DNA of 64,000 nucleotides. It comes from Apoda limacodes. Taxonomy: Eukaryota; Arthropoda; Insecta; Lepidoptera; Limacodidae. The notes beneath the pieces were generated by a model. That model saw nothing but the letters and a program-made list of their open reading frames with translations. It was not told the origin of the DNA and made no database searches. The stretch is taken from contig OX291545.1 in NCBI GenBank assembly GCA_946406115.1, positions 5,642,001-5,706,000 of the forward strand, read 5' to 3'. The translations under genes were made by a program, and so were the position numbers. Every line of letters begins with the position of its first letter. Position 1 is the first letter of the stretch. Of the stretch, positions 53,964-64,000 are shown piece after piece.

Positions 53964-54585
53964 GTATGTAGGTATGTGGTAATCTGACTATGAACAAACC
54001 GCTGAACTAACGTGTAAACTAATACTTCAGATATGGGTTCTTACCTAAATTCATATTTTTGTGCCATGTATAATGTAGGTTCTATAAAAAAAAATGTTGT
54101 TTGTTTACCTAGTTCATGCTTCATGTCGTCCATAAAAACAAAAATTTACAACTACCATGATAAAGTCCATTAATAGTCGATTTTATATGATTTTGTTGTT
54201 ATGGTTGACATTTAATTTTAATTACTTTCTATTTACAGTTAGACTTAAGTAACAATAATGTAGGTACGCTACGCGGGCTCTGTTTTTTTTCCGACGCGGC
54301 GCAGGTATTAGATAACTTTGCATCAATGTTAGTCATAATTCTAGTTTGGCTTACGCTCGCGCCGCTTGACATTGTTTTTAAGTTATTATATGGATATATT
54401 AAGTGAAGTGTTCTTGTATTGTTCAGTTTAAGTAGTTACCTGTTTCAAATAACCTAAAAGATATTGTGTTTGTTGTGATATGCATTTACAATTTTGCATG
54501 TAGGTATGTTTAGTTCAAGCAACCATTCACGTAAGTTTTAGGCTTAAACGTCTAGGTTAAAAACTGTTGTTTTTAGTGGGCTGGA
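53964..54585. other. BEL-2 internal 3' region, no gene recognised
   Basis: Lies between the Tc1-like element and the BEL-2 3' LTR. AT-rich, with a GC-richer patch near 54270-54370. A purine-leaning AGTGGGCTGGA precedes the LTR and could be the polypurine tract. Confidence 0.45.
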
Positions 54586-54988
54586 TGTTTTGTCAATTTT
54601 CGTCCCTATATGGCACATATATAGGGTTGCCATAAATATTGGGAACTGATACGGGACCTTTTAGGTCATAACTCTCGAGATTAGCAATAAGTCTCAAAAA
54701 GCTATATTATCGTGCCATTTAATGCAATTTTTGGTTAAATTGACGTTTTGCGATAGTCTTATACGCGTATTTTATCGTAAAACGGGACAAAATAGCAATA
54801 CGGGACAAGGTTATCAAATAGGGTGACAGTCCCGTATATACGGGACGTATGGCAACTCTACACATAGTTATATGTATACGTTTGTTTTACCTTTAAGTTA
54901 GTTGCATTAAAAATATAATTGAGAGCAGTCGTGTTTTGCTTTGAAAATCACCCTGCAATCGAAATTGAACCTTATCTCCTCAAGAACA
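54586..54988 (+). repeat. BEL-2 3' LTR, enlarged by a MITE
   Basis: Starts TGTTTTGTCAATTTTCGTCC and ends CTCAAGAACA. Without the 54622-54860 insertion it is the same length as the 5' LTR at 29302-29450. Confidence 0.85.
54622..54860. mobile_element. MITE (239 bp) in the BEL-2 3' LTR
   Basis: The ends TAGGGTTGCCAT and ATGGCAACTCTA are inverted repeats with one mismatch. CACATA flanks both sides (54614-54619 and 54861-54866), and the uninserted LTR at 29302-29450 shows the empty site. Inside are CCCGTATATACGGGAC palindromes near the right end. Non-coding. Confidence 0.8.
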
Positions 54989-55500
54989 GTAGGTCTTGAG
55001 TAACTGTGTTCGAAAAATTTTTCCTATTTTCAATAAAAGTTATTAGTATTTTTATTAGTTTATATTATTATTAGTTGATATTCATCACGAACGTCAGGGT
55101 GACAACAGTACAAAGATACCAAATTTACGATTTTAAATTGCTAAACAGTGCAATCAGTCAAAAAGTGCTTAAAACCGATACCTTATCGAAGTCTGCATCT
55201 AATGGAGTGTTATTTATAAGAAACAGTTCAAAATAGCTTCAATATTCAAGTGAAATGTGGATTATCTAAGATGGACTATTTTTTTTCTAAATCAAGTGTT
55301 TGTGAACATTTTAGTGTAAAAATAGTAACAAAGGTTTTAAAAAGAAAAAGGAATTGAAGTTTTCTCAGTGAAATAAAAGTTTTTATTAACATAACCTAAA
55401 ATAATTTATCATTATCATTCTACGCAACTAACAAATTACAGTGCCATCTAGCCGATTATAATAATACAAGCTTAGCACAGACTTAACAAAAAAAAACATA
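54989..55500. other. Stretch upstream of LINE L-C
   Basis: AT-rich, no coding similarity. The end nearest 55500 is probably the 5' leader of the LINE that starts at 55501. Confidence 0.4.
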
Positions 55501-56488
55501 ATGGTGCAGTGTGTTGCTTGCGCAAAATATATGAAAATCACAGATGGCGTTGTCTGTCCGCTCTATCAATCACGTAGCCATCACGAGTGCGCGAGGCTGC
55601 CACAAGGGACCGCAGTTAGTAACAAATGGCGTTGTAGGGAATGCTAAGGCTAAAACGTCCAAAGGTCGGGATCCCTCAACTCGAATAGAGACCCAGGTTA
55701 AAATAATAATTTCTAGCAAATCTCCGGCAGGGTCTTTATCTGATATATCGAAGGCAAACGACATTGAGCCAGAAGAAATTGATTTCAAACAAGAGATTCG
55801 TTCTTTTATGGACGAAATTAGATCTTTTACGGTGGAGATAAAAGATTTTAGAGAGGACATGTTCGTTTTGAAGTCCAGCGTAAAGGCCTGCAATGAACGC
55901 AAAGACACCTTAGATTCACGTGTAGAAACCATAGAAATGATTTTAAATGAAAAAAAGGACAATAAAGACGAGACTATGGCTGCTCTTCAATACAAAATCG
56001 ATGAGCTTAAATATGAACTCAATGACAGGGACCAAGATCTTCTAAAAAATTATATTGAAATTTCGGGTATAACGGAACAGAAAGGTGAAAGTTTACGCCA
56101 CTTGTTATCGGTTCTAGCAGTTAAAATTGGAATCACATTGGAGGATCACGATATTGTGCATGCAGAAAGAATAGGTCTAGTAAATAGAAACAGAGTGGAT
56201 GAAAAAATGGAACCTACCGTCTCTACCACACGAAAAATTGTAGTGCGTTTCTCTCGCCATGGTACGTGGGAAGCGTTTCTGAAGGCAGCACGAGTGCGCC
56301 GCAACATGACCACAGGAGATATCGATATTGGTGGGGATCCTCGCAAATTTTACGTAAACGAGCGTTTGACAAAAGTGAACAGGCAGTTATTTGCTATGGT
56401 GCGTGAAGAAGGTAGACGTTTAGGCTGGAAATACTGCTGCGTGTGCGCTATGAGTCAGATATTTCTAAAATTTTTGGCTAGCTTATAG
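55501..56488 (+). pseudogene. LINE L-C ORF1: PHD-type zinc finger and coiled coil
   Basis: ATG at 55501 begins a Cys/His finger: MVQCVACAKYM, VVCPLYQSRSHHECARL and WRCREC, spaced as in the PHD-like finger of CR1-type LINE ORF1 proteins. A one-base shift near 55645 moves to the frame that then stays open to 56488. That part has a heptad-rich acidic and basic coiled coil (about residues 85-170 of the frame; EEIDFKQEIRSFMDEIRSF) and an RNA-binding-like domain with ITLEDHDIVHAERIGL, RKIVVRFSRHGTWEAF and FYVNERLTKVNRQLF. ORF1 proteins bind the element RNA. Only the early frameshift is evident, so this copy is fairly young. Confidence 0.8.
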
Positions 56489-57095
56489 TTTGTCATTAAA
56501 ATGCATTTTCAATTTCTTTATAAAATTATTTTTAATTGCATATTTTTAACATTGATCTATTTATGTCTAATGGTATATAAATCACACATAACACGTAACT
56601 CTACGCTCTCTCCGAAGAAGGTATGGTTTCTTGTCTTCGCACTGAAACAAAAAATAAATATAATTTATTATTTAATACAACATATAAATTCACAGGGCCA
56701 ATCTAATACATGTGCCAAGCGCGTTAGCGGGTTAGAATTAAAAAATAAGTTGGAAAAAAATATGACCATAAATGGAGGACACCTAGTCAGTCCCTCACAC
56801 ATGATTCATTCATCACGCATAGAGTACATTAATAATAATAGTATAAATTGTAAGTCATTCTTGCAAAGCAATATTTTTATTGTTGAAAATATCAAATACA
56901 TCGCACTAAAAATAGAATACGCAATACAACCCTTTACTGGCTTAAGTAAGTTATGTACATGTAAATACACTTGTTGCTACTTTTTACCTATCTTCCTCAA
57001 AAAATTTAAGAATAAAAAAGAGCAAGCATTATATACATTCCTATGAAGTTTATTAGTAAAAGCCTTAATATTTATACGAGAAGAAAGATACAGAG
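56489..57095 (+). other. Spacer between LINE L-C ORF1 and ORF2
   Basis: The long frame from 56501 to 57046 has no similarity to LINE proteins and lies between ORF1 and the ORF2 start at 57096. Parts with KSHITRNSTLSPKKVW-like composition may be decayed sequence. I give no function. Confidence 0.4.
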
Positions 57096-58575
57096 ATGAA
57101 ATACAAAAACTTCAAAGTTGGACTTTTAAATGCAGGCTCTCTATGAACCAAACATGAGGAACTTATTGTTGCCATGGAAAAACACACAGTGAATATTATG
57201 GCCATTAACGAAACCTGGCTCAGACCTGGTAAGAGGCACGTGCACCTAAAGTTCCGTATTATCGATTAAAACATGTGCCACGACCTAGTGATATATGTGG
57301 AGGTAGTGGAGGTGGAGTTGCATTTTACATTAGAAAACGTATTGAAACCCGAATATGTAAACCACCTAATTTAGCTAACATAGAGCAGATGTGGCTTAGT
57401 TTTAAAATCAATACCAACAAAATTATAATAGGTAAAGCGTATCGCTCACCATGGCTAAATGTGGAAACTTTCTTGGATAGCTTGATGAATTCTATTACTT
57501 CCTTTCTCAGCTATGACAGGATAATTTTGTTGGGGGATTTAAACATTAATATGCTAAATAAAAATGACGGTAAATCCCAACAAATGGAAAAGTTCCTAGG
57601 CTGTACAGGCTTAACACAATTAGTAACGTCGCCAACACATTTTACGGATCATAGCGAAACTTTAATCGACCTCATTATAACAGATGCTCATGCATGCTCT
57701 ATCACTATCGATGCTATAAAAGAACATAGCAGTCACGCTTTTATTTCATGTGAATTTGACATCAAAACACCAAAAGTCTCTGCTCGTTGTTACATATATA
57801 GACCTCTTAAAAATATTTTAATAGAAAACTTTAACAAGGACATAGAGAGCATAGACTGGAACTATATAGCCAACTCTAACAACATCAACGAAATGGTAAA
57901 ATTATCAAACTATATCATAATAAACATTTTTGACGTACATGCTCCAATTCGAACCGCCGTTATAAAGAAAACGCCCTTCCCTTAGATCACTGAAAACGTA
58001 AAATTCATGATTAAATTACGAGAAAAAGTTTATAAAAGATATAAAAAGACTAAAAAAGAATCGCATAACGCATATTATAAAGATTTAAAAAAGCAAGTAA
58101 ATATAGCTATTACTCAAGAAAAAAAAGCTTATTTAAAACAAAATATTAATAATAATATTCAAAACCCCAAATTATTATGGAAAAATATAAAAGCTAATGT
58201 TAGGATAAAAAACAAAGACCAACAGTTGCCTCAGCATATCTGTGACCCAGATAAAATTAATACAAATTTTCTGGATGTACCAGGAAACCCTAATGTAGAT
58301 ATATCAAACCTTACATATTTTGAATTTAATCGATACGCAGAAAGCCTATTTTCTCTTAAACCTACATCTTCAACAACAGTATTGAACATCATTAGCGGTT
58401 TTAAGCCTAAAGCTCAAGGTTCGGATGCTACTTCTTTAGACATGTTATTATTAACTGTCTCCTATACTCTCGAATTCATAACCAAGATGGGCAATGTTTC
58501 CATTAATACATTAACATTTTCCGATTTGTGGAAAGTGGCCATGGTCTGTCCCATACCTAAAAACTTTAGAATTTA
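57096..58575 (+). pseudogene. LINE L-C ORF2: endonuclease, RT truncated
   Basis: Starts MKYKNFKVGLLNAGSL with TGA at 57144-57146, then NETWLRPG, a frameshift near 57230, RPSDICGGSGGGVAFYI, YRSPWLNVETFLDSL and GDLNINML of the APE-type endonuclease. The usual S-D-H active-site triplet reads SSH in EHSSHAFI. TAG at 57983-57985 interrupts the same frame, which continues to the RT entry block KVAMVCPIPKN at 58560 and then stops. The RT palm is missing. Loss of the 3' part is unusual for a LINE, where 5' truncation is the rule. Confidence 0.85.
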
Positions 58576-58666
58576 AATTTTAGTTATAAAACCTAACTTT
58601 TGTCTTGTTTGTCTTACCTAATACGGTAATTATAAAATTTGATGTAGTTTTATTAGTGTAGGTGAG

Positions 58667-59163
58667 ATGGCGCTTATATTACTGCTCATTGAAGCCGATG
58701 AAGAAAGGCAGATGAAAATGCTGTCGCTACGCAGGAGACAGCTGCGGGGAGACAATACGCCAATGCTCTTGCCAGAGCGAACGTTTAAAGACAACTTTCG
58801 TCTGGTAAAAGACGATTTCATGAAACATTGCGAGGACATAAAGCTTTTTTTTGGATCCATCGTACAGAACAACGAGTAAGCCAGATATCAAGGTATTTAT
58901 CAATGCAATAGAAGCAAGTGATTTATAAGCCATTAGACTTTATGATTACAAGTATCCCATTGCTCTGTTGTTACAGATCTTAGCTGCATTAAAATTTTAT
59001 GCAACTGGCTCGTACGAAAAAACTGTAGGCAATAATTTCAGCCTTGGCTTGTCGTAGCTATCTATGTCTGATTGTCTCGCAGAGGTGACTGATACACTCA
59101 ACCAACCACAAATTATTTTCCCAAGATCAGCAAATGAACGTAATGTAGTTGCAAGGAGGTAAG
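58667..59163 (+). pseudogene. PIF/Harbinger transposase, N-terminal fragment with possible intron
   Basis: The first part starts MALILLLIEADEERQMKM and carries LPERTFKDNFRLVKDDF, the N-terminal block of Harbinger (HARBI1-like) transposases. A GTAAGC donor at 58876 and a TTGTTACAG acceptor at 58976 frame a gap of about 100 nt. The second part reads ILAALKFYATGSYEKTVGNN and AEVTDTLNQPQIIFP, the helix-turn-helix region that follows in the family. The phases do not match, so either the splice sites differ or a frameshift occurred. The DDE catalytic domain is absent. Confidence 0.75.
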
Positions 59164-59390
59164 ATAGTCACAGTCTAGGTTTATTTATAGCACCACTAAT
59201 TGTTTCTCTGCGTCTGTCTGTGTGTTAAAGGAAATGAAATCACAATTTAGTAGGTACTATTATATATTATTATCACATTAGGTTACTTGTAGTTTACATA
59301 AGTGTTTACAGTATTTTATGTCAACTGCACTAATATGTAGAAAAAACATGTTCAATTTGTATTTTTTTAACTCTTAGGGTCGGCTCAGAC

Positions 59391-59514
59391 CGAGACGCGA
59401 CGCGACGAGACGCGACGTGAAGAGGCTTGAAGATGCAACAAGCGACTCAAGATACCTCGAACTGCGCCGCATCCCAAGGCCTCTTCACGTCTCGCCGCGT
59501 CGCATCGCGTCTCG
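59391..59514. repeat. GC-rich fold-back (36-bp arms)
   Basis: The left arm 59391-59426 (CGAGACGCGACGCGACGAGA on) and the right arm 59479-59514 are inverted copies matching at 32 of 36 positions, sharing GACGTGAAGAGGC. GGGTCGGCTCAGAC precedes it. The base composition stands out from the AT-rich surroundings. Likely a MITE or end-structured repeat; full ends were not determined. Confidence 0.65.
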
Positions 59515-60240
59515 TTGCTCGCAGTTCGCGTCGCGCGGCGCATTTTCACGTCGCTTGGTATCTTTGTCGGTTGCCACGGATTCCTTAGCTTGCCAGTGTT
59601 GAATTTCGTTGTATATGATATATTGCAATGATTTTTGTTTTTTTATCACACTTGCTCGTAAACAGTGTCATTACTCCCACGGGCTCTTTCTTTGTAAATT
59701 TTACTTTACAGAAGTGATCGAAATCGTCAAAATCTGCACTTCGGATGACAGCTGTCAAACTACACCGGCTTTATTTTGTTCCTTTACTACACACATTGTA
59801 ACTAGTACAATCGAAGTTTTATTGGAGTTGCTTGAGTGTGTCATGCTCTCTCAAAGTGTCTCTGCGGTGGTGGCGTGTGTGTCGGGTCGTTACGTTCCCT
59901 AAAACATGGTTGAGCGAAGCGATGGCTGATTCATGTGTCATACTCGTGAACGGGTGCCGCCTGTGGAGGCTGGTCTGCTCTTGCAAACTTCTTTGTATTC
60001 TTAGTATTTAGTCTTACTTTTTTGTTTTGTTTATTAATACTGTAAGACATTGATTATTTCTTAGTGATGAATACATAAACTGTCTTTTGTTTATATTAGA
60101 TACTTTTTTATGTTGTGCTTGTGCTTTATATTTCATGTTTTTTTATGTTTGTAATGGAAAGTGTCCTTTTATGATAGGGAGGGCTTTTTCCAATATTTTA
60201 ATTGGACTCTGTAAGAGAAAGGGAGAAAAGAAATGCCCTT
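59515..60240. other. LINE-derived 3' region without recognised coding
   Basis: The segment 59708-59757 (CGGATGACAGCTGTCA near its end) recurs diverged at 60417-60466. Most of 59760-60240 is probably the 3' UTR of the LINE whose tail ends at 60380. No open frame of known type. Confidence 0.4.
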
Positions 60241-60380
60241 GCTGAGTTTCTTGTCGGTTCTTCTCAATACAAGGTCTCCCGCCCTGTAGAATTACGAACC
60301 GATGGCGTAGTGACATTCATAAGTGCTCAATTATTGTAGCCTAAACTGAATAAATTAAATTGAATTTGAATTTGAATTTA
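60241..60380 (+). mobile_element. LINE 3' end with (GAATTT)n tail
   Basis: GCTGAGTTTCTTGTCGGTTC followed by GAATTACGAACCGATGGCGT and an end TTGAATTTGAATTTGAATTT. This is the same 3' UTR layout as in copy B (44460-44629) but with a different tail hexamer, so a related LINE subfamily. Confidence 0.75.
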
Positions 60381-61297
60381 TCACTGAACTTTTGATCGTA
60401 GACTAGTATTTTCTTCACAGAAGTGATGGATCTCATAAAGATCTTCATTTCGGATGACAGCTGTCATGTACAGAAAATAGATTTCAACGGTGAAATATCT
60501 TCGGGATCAGCAGTCACGATGGGAGTCCCTCAGGCCTCAATTTTAGGTCCTTTTCTATTTCTTATTAACATAAAAGATCTCCCATATCATGTAAAAAACT
60601 ATGACATTGTCTTATTTTTTGATGACAACTCTTTACCTTTTAAAGTTAAGAGACGAAAGACAGGTTATAATGAATTAAATAATGCCATTTCTAAAATTGT
60701 AAATTGGTTTAACGCTAATAATTTGTTACTAAATGAAAAAAAAACCAAATGTGTTAAATTTACATTACCAAATGTTAGTCAGATACAGACATGTATTAAT
60801 GTTAATGGCGAGCAATTAGAACTTGTTAATTCAACAGTCTTTCTTGGCATAACGCTGGACTCCAAACTTCAATGGGGTCCTCATATTCATAACTTAGCCA
60901 AAAATCGTAGCTGTGTTGTGTATGCAATCAAGAAAATAAGACAATTGACCGATGTCGACACTGCAAAAATAGTATACTTTAGCTATTTCCATAGTTTAAT
61001 GACATAGGTATCCTAATGTGGGGTAGCGCTGCTGATGTAAATACAATATTTTTGTTACAAAAAAGAGCAATTCGTGCTATTTATAAATTAGGATCTAGGA
61101 TATCTCTGAGGGATAGGTTTACGGAAGTAAATATTTTAACTTTAGCGTCGCAGTACTGCATATAGAGTTTCAAAACAAAATAGAATGGCAAGGCGTAGTC
61201 ACTCACACACTTAAAGAATTAAAGTAATATGTCTTGTAGGACCTGAGTTATATCAGTTTCATTTAATATTAGATATAATAATTTCACAACAAAAGTT

Positions 61298-61385
61298 ATC
61301 GTATCCGTAGCCTAGTGGAAAGACATATCAGATCTTCATACGTGTTTTGAGAGCAATGGAGGTTGTGGATTCGAATCTCACCTTA
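61298..61385 (+). repeat. tRNA-derived SINE-like head
   Basis: CCGTAGCCTAGTGGAAAGAC resembles an A box and GTGGATTCGAATCTCACC a B box 50 nt later, followed by non-tRNA sequence. The middle does not fold as a normal anticodon arm, so it is not called a tRNA gene. Confidence 0.5.
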
Positions 61386-61465
61386 TGCCTTTCTTTTTGT
61401 TTTTGTTACATTTTACGAATTATGAATATTGTGTTCTGTAAAACAGCTTAGACCAATTTTTTAAT

Positions 61466-61645
61466 AGCTATTAAGTTAGATGCGGATGCTACGTAGGTAG
61501 ACATATTATTTTTGTTGTTCATTGCCGATTTGTTTATATATGGGGGTATGTGCTGACAATGTTGATTGGTGTTTTTATTTAGCTATTAAGTTAGATGCGG
61601 TCATTACTTAGGTAGCCATTTTTTTTTGTCGTGTGTTACTGTAGG
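61466..61645. repeat. 115-bp period duplication
   Basis: AGCTATTAAGTTAGATGCGG at 61466 recurs at 61581, with diverged following sequence (TAGGTAG(A/C)CAT). Two copies only. Confidence 0.75.
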
Positions 61646-61687
61646 TGCTTGTTTTTATATGGTTTAAATTTCTTTGCTAAAAATAAT

Positions 61688-62570
61688 ATGCAGGCAAATA
61701 TAAATATTCAAGAGTGGATGCGTATTATAGAACTATATAATATGGGTTACAATATATCTCAAATTTGCAATGAGTTTTACCGTAAGTATTTTGTTTGATG
61801 TTAATGTTATATCATATTTTTTAATACCACACTTTTCTGTAAGTAAATATCTAAAAAAAAAATTAAAATATTTTTCAGTAGTTTGAAAATGTTTATTTTA
61901 ATCAGGCACTTTGGTTTTTAGTGGATTACCGTAAAGCGTTGGGTCTCACGCAACCAAGAGGAGGGGAATTTATCAACTCGACCTCGAAGTGGACTCTCGC
62001 GGCACATTGATGCGACTCAAAGAAGACTTATGGTGGAACAATGGTTTCATACCGACTGCTGTGTTTGGGAACATGTTTAACACAAACTATTCGTCGAGCT
62101 CTGCATATTGAAGGATTGCATCATAGAAAGCCAACTAAAAAAACGGTTTTTAACTAATACCCATAAACAAAATAGATTGTTTTTTGCAAGGGAGTATTTA
62201 GATTTTGACTGGGAGCACACCTTATTCACCGATGAGAAGTCGTTTCAATCATCTGAAAACGGGAGGGTTTATTTGTGGCGCAGAAATGGAACCCGTTATG
62301 CAGAACAAAATGCTGTCCCAAATATGGAATCTAGACGGATGTCACTTAATATGTGGGGGTGGACGACTGCGGCTGGTCCATAGAAAACCTATTGGGTTTG
62401 ATGGTGCAAAGATGGGACATGCGAAATGAAAGAACTACAGAGTCATTAGGGCTCACTGTGTAGAAATTTGGGATAATATTAGAGGAACAGATCTGTTCTA
62501 ATATAGTCGGATCTATGCGGCGGCGCTTGCTTGCTGTAATTGAAAATAATGGAGGTTATATTAAATAGGC
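61688..62570 (+). pseudogene. Second Tc1-like transposase, internally deleted
   Basis: ATG at 61688 gives IQEWMRIIELYNMGYNISQI, the N-terminal helix-turn-helix. GTAAGT at 61781 and TTTTTAG at about 61921 suggest a 140-nt intron, though phases do not join cleanly. The second part reads WITVKRWVSRNQEEGNLSTR, then after frameshifts DFDWEHTLFTDEKSFQSSEN (first Asp) and LNMWGWTTAAGP. The second Asp and the Glu block are deleted, and it resumes at LLGLMVQRWDMRNERTTE, ending RLLAVIENNGGYIK and TAG. Close to the transposase at 52741-53690. No inverted ends were found. Confidence 0.85.
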
Positions 62571-62960
62571 GAGTCGGACTCGCGCACGAAAGGTTCCTTA
62601 CCATTGTCTATGAAAACGGCAAAAAATCACGTTTGTTGTATAGAACCCCCTTAAATTTTTGTTTTATTTATTTATTTTTAGAGTAACTATATAACTAAAT
62701 ATTCTGTAAATATTTTAAGTGTCTACCTGTTACCGTTGTCAATATCGAGCAAAATCGAGCAAAAAAATCACGTTTGTTGTATGGAAGCCTCCTTAAATAT
62801 TTATTTTATTCTGTTTTTTAGCATTTGTTATTATAGCGGCAACAGAAATATATTTTATGTGAAAATTTCAACTGTCTATCTATCACGGTTCGTGAGATAC
62901 AGCCGGAGTCTTAGTAATAGGGTTCTGCTTATTACTCTTTGGGTACGGAACCCTAAAAAT
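62566..62960 (+). repeat. Lepidopteran dispersed repeat (GAGTCGGACTCGCGC type), copy 2
   Basis: Same family as 16559-16850: GCGAGTCGGACTCGCGCACG to GGGTACGGAACCCTAAAAAT. It contains an internal duplication, with AAATCACGTTTGTTGTAT at about 62625 and 62765. It directly abuts the end of the Tc1-like remnant. Confidence 0.75.
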
Positions 62961-63365
62961 AAAGTACTATTTCTCTTACAGATATTTTTTTACATTTCAA
63001 TATATCTAAGACATAACATTTTTTTTTACTTTGTTGTTTTTCAAAATATAGCGGCGTTACCGAAAGAATGGTGACTTGTATTTTTTTTATTCTATGGTTA
63101 AGTTACAATTTTCTTTTCATTAAGAAAACGAATACTTAAGTTAAAACCATCGGAAATATATATATAGAAAAAAGAGACATTTATCAAAAACATTATTTAT
63201 GATTTATAAAATTTTAATAAAAACCATTTTTATTTGATTGAATGTGTTTTAATTCTTGCAAACAAAACAAAAAATTCTCATACCAACTGGTCCTTTTCAG
63301 AGAGAACTAGATGTCAAAACATAAAAAAAAGTTATTCCTAACAAAAAATACTCAAAACGAAAATA
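62961..63365. other. AT-rich stretch without a recognised gene
   Basis: No coding similarity or repeat ends seen. Lies within the segment that splits LINE copy C. Confidence 0.4.
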
Positions 63366-63437
63366 GCGTGATTTGAACCATAGGCTCGCCGGTTTAAGTC
63401 GCAACGCCTACCTACACTACCACTACACTACCGGGCA
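63366..63437 (-). repeat. tRNA-like sequence (probable SINE head)
   Basis: On the minus strand GGTAGTGTAGTGGTAGTGTA resembles an A-box region and TATGGTTCAAATCACGC a B-box/T-arm region. The anticodon loop would be oversized, so a functional tRNA is unlikely. Positions 63438-63698 show nothing recognisable. Confidence 0.45.
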
Positions 63438-64000
63438 GATAATATTTAATGCTAAATAAACAATACGTATGTAGAACAACACTGCAGTTTACACCTAATT
63501 AATTTGTTAGGTTAAGAAACCAAAAGATAGAAGAAAGGTTTAAATAAACTGGTTAGTATAAAGAAAACTAAACCTAATTTTGTCGATTTAAGGTTAATAT
63601 TATTGAAAGTTCTGATAATGTTAATGTGCGAGTGCGAGATTCACAGAATGGCTTCACGCAATAACCTTAACACCATGTATGGACTATTGCAAGTGATCGT
63701 ACATAAAAATATCAATAGTTTCAGCGAGAAAAGTGACGTTCACAAAGTAAATACTAGAAGTAAAAATAAGCTGTTGGTGCATGATACACGTCTACACAAA
63801 ATAAGTAACTCTTTTATGGGGCAATGTATACACTTTTACAACAAAGTTCCCAATAATATTCAAAAGCTATCAATTAGTAAATTTAAATCTTTTATCAAAC
63901 AAGTACTTTGTAAAAAAACATACTAAAATATTTCAGACTATGTTAATGATAAAAATCCTTGGGACTGAAGATGCTCAATTACAGGATGCATAGGTAAGCC

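Larger units (their letters stand above)
29302..54988 (+). mobile_element. LTR retrotransposon BEL-2 with nested insertions (25.7 kb span)
   Basis: The two LTRs (29302-29450 and 54586-54988, the latter enlarged by a MITE) share TGTTTTGTCAATTTTCG at the start and CTTATCTCCTCAA(A/G)AAC near the end. By eye they differ at about six of 149 positions. A TGG-starting primer site follows the left LTR. Flanks GTAGC (29297-29301) and GTAGG (54989-54993) fit a 5-bp target duplication with one change. Inside are gag, protease, RT, RNase H and an integrase whose two halves (to 33465 and from 51411) join in frame. Nested in it are a SINE (30838), a 17.9 kb insertion (33466), a Tc1-like element (52100) and a MITE (54622). 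Confidence 0.85.
60466..64000 (+). pseudogene. LINE family L-A copy C, split by a 2.5 kb segment
   Basis: The part 60466-61157 covers VQKIDFNGE, GVPQASILGPFLFL, a catalytic box altered to FFDDNSLPF, and FLGITLDSKLQWGPHIHN. A two-base deletion near 61003 creates a TAG. The C-terminal part resumes at 63699 (VHKNINSFSEKSDVHKVNT) and runs to DKNPWD and the 3' UTR at the window edge. Relative to copy A only about 19 nt are missing at the junction, so the intervening 61158-63698, with a Tc1-like remnant, was probably inserted into one LINE copy. The A-run damaged in copies A and B is intact here. Confidence 0.85.

Noticed and set aside
63366..63437. Functional tRNA gene on the minus strand
   Set aside because: Box-like words are present, but the anticodon loop would be about ten nucleotides and the acceptor stem is not clear. 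A SINE head is more likely.

Overview
This is eukaryotic DNA, almost certainly from a moth or butterfly. It is AT-rich and intron-containing, and it is packed with insect retroelements (BEL/Pao, Ty3/gypsy, and CR1/Daphne-, Jockey- and RTE-type LINEs) and DNA elements (Tc1/mariner, hAT and Harbinger remnants, MITEs). It also carries dispersed repeats that I recognise as typical of Lepidoptera. No prokaryotic-style operon, CRISPR array or replication origin was seen.

The only recognisable host gene is an arrestin (Arr1/phosrestin-2 type) on the minus strand. Coding exon 1 is 24486-24594 and exon 2 is 15058-15248, joined by a 9.2 kb phase-1 intron full of repeats. Positions 1-15057 are therefore intron 2 or 3' flank, and later exons were not found. 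A TATA box and an RCSI-like site lie just upstream of exon 1.

Region 1-15 kb: an old LINE C-terminus is split by a 10.8 kb insertion (2980-13792) bounded by an exact 24-bp direct repeat; removing it restores the reading frame. Inside lie a LINE copy, alternating TATCAGCC-bounded units, a 322-bp fold-back whose arm differences are nearly all G.U wobbles on the minus strand (8050-8371), a candidate two-exon 74-residue gene (9061-9829) and a 113-bp satellite.

Region 15-25 kb (arrestin intron 1): a BEL integrase plus env remnant, a perfect GATATG array, a MITE with 100-bp inverted ends, and a minisatellite beside the exon 1 donor site.

Region 25-55 kb is a nest. BEL-1 (26118-29140) is broken by an RT-less RTE element with an 11-bp target duplication. 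BEL-2 runs from its 5' LTR (29302) to its 3' LTR (ending 54988). Its integrase is split by a 17.9 kb insertion (33466-51405) with a 5-bp AACCC duplication. That insertion itself contains a Jockey-type LINE, an env gene broken by a LINE, gypsy pieces, a LINE-in-LINE pair, a second env with its LTR, and BEL-3 broken by a large inverted repeat. BEL-2 also carries a tRNA-derived SINE, a DD35E Tc1-like element containing a hAT MITE, and a MITE in its 3' LTR.

Region 55-64 kb: a CR1-like LINE with a PHD-type ORF1 but no RT core, a Harbinger transposase fragment, a GC-rich fold-back, and a LINE copy split by a segment carrying a second Tc1-like transposase. All element genes read here are broken by stops, frameshifts or deletions.
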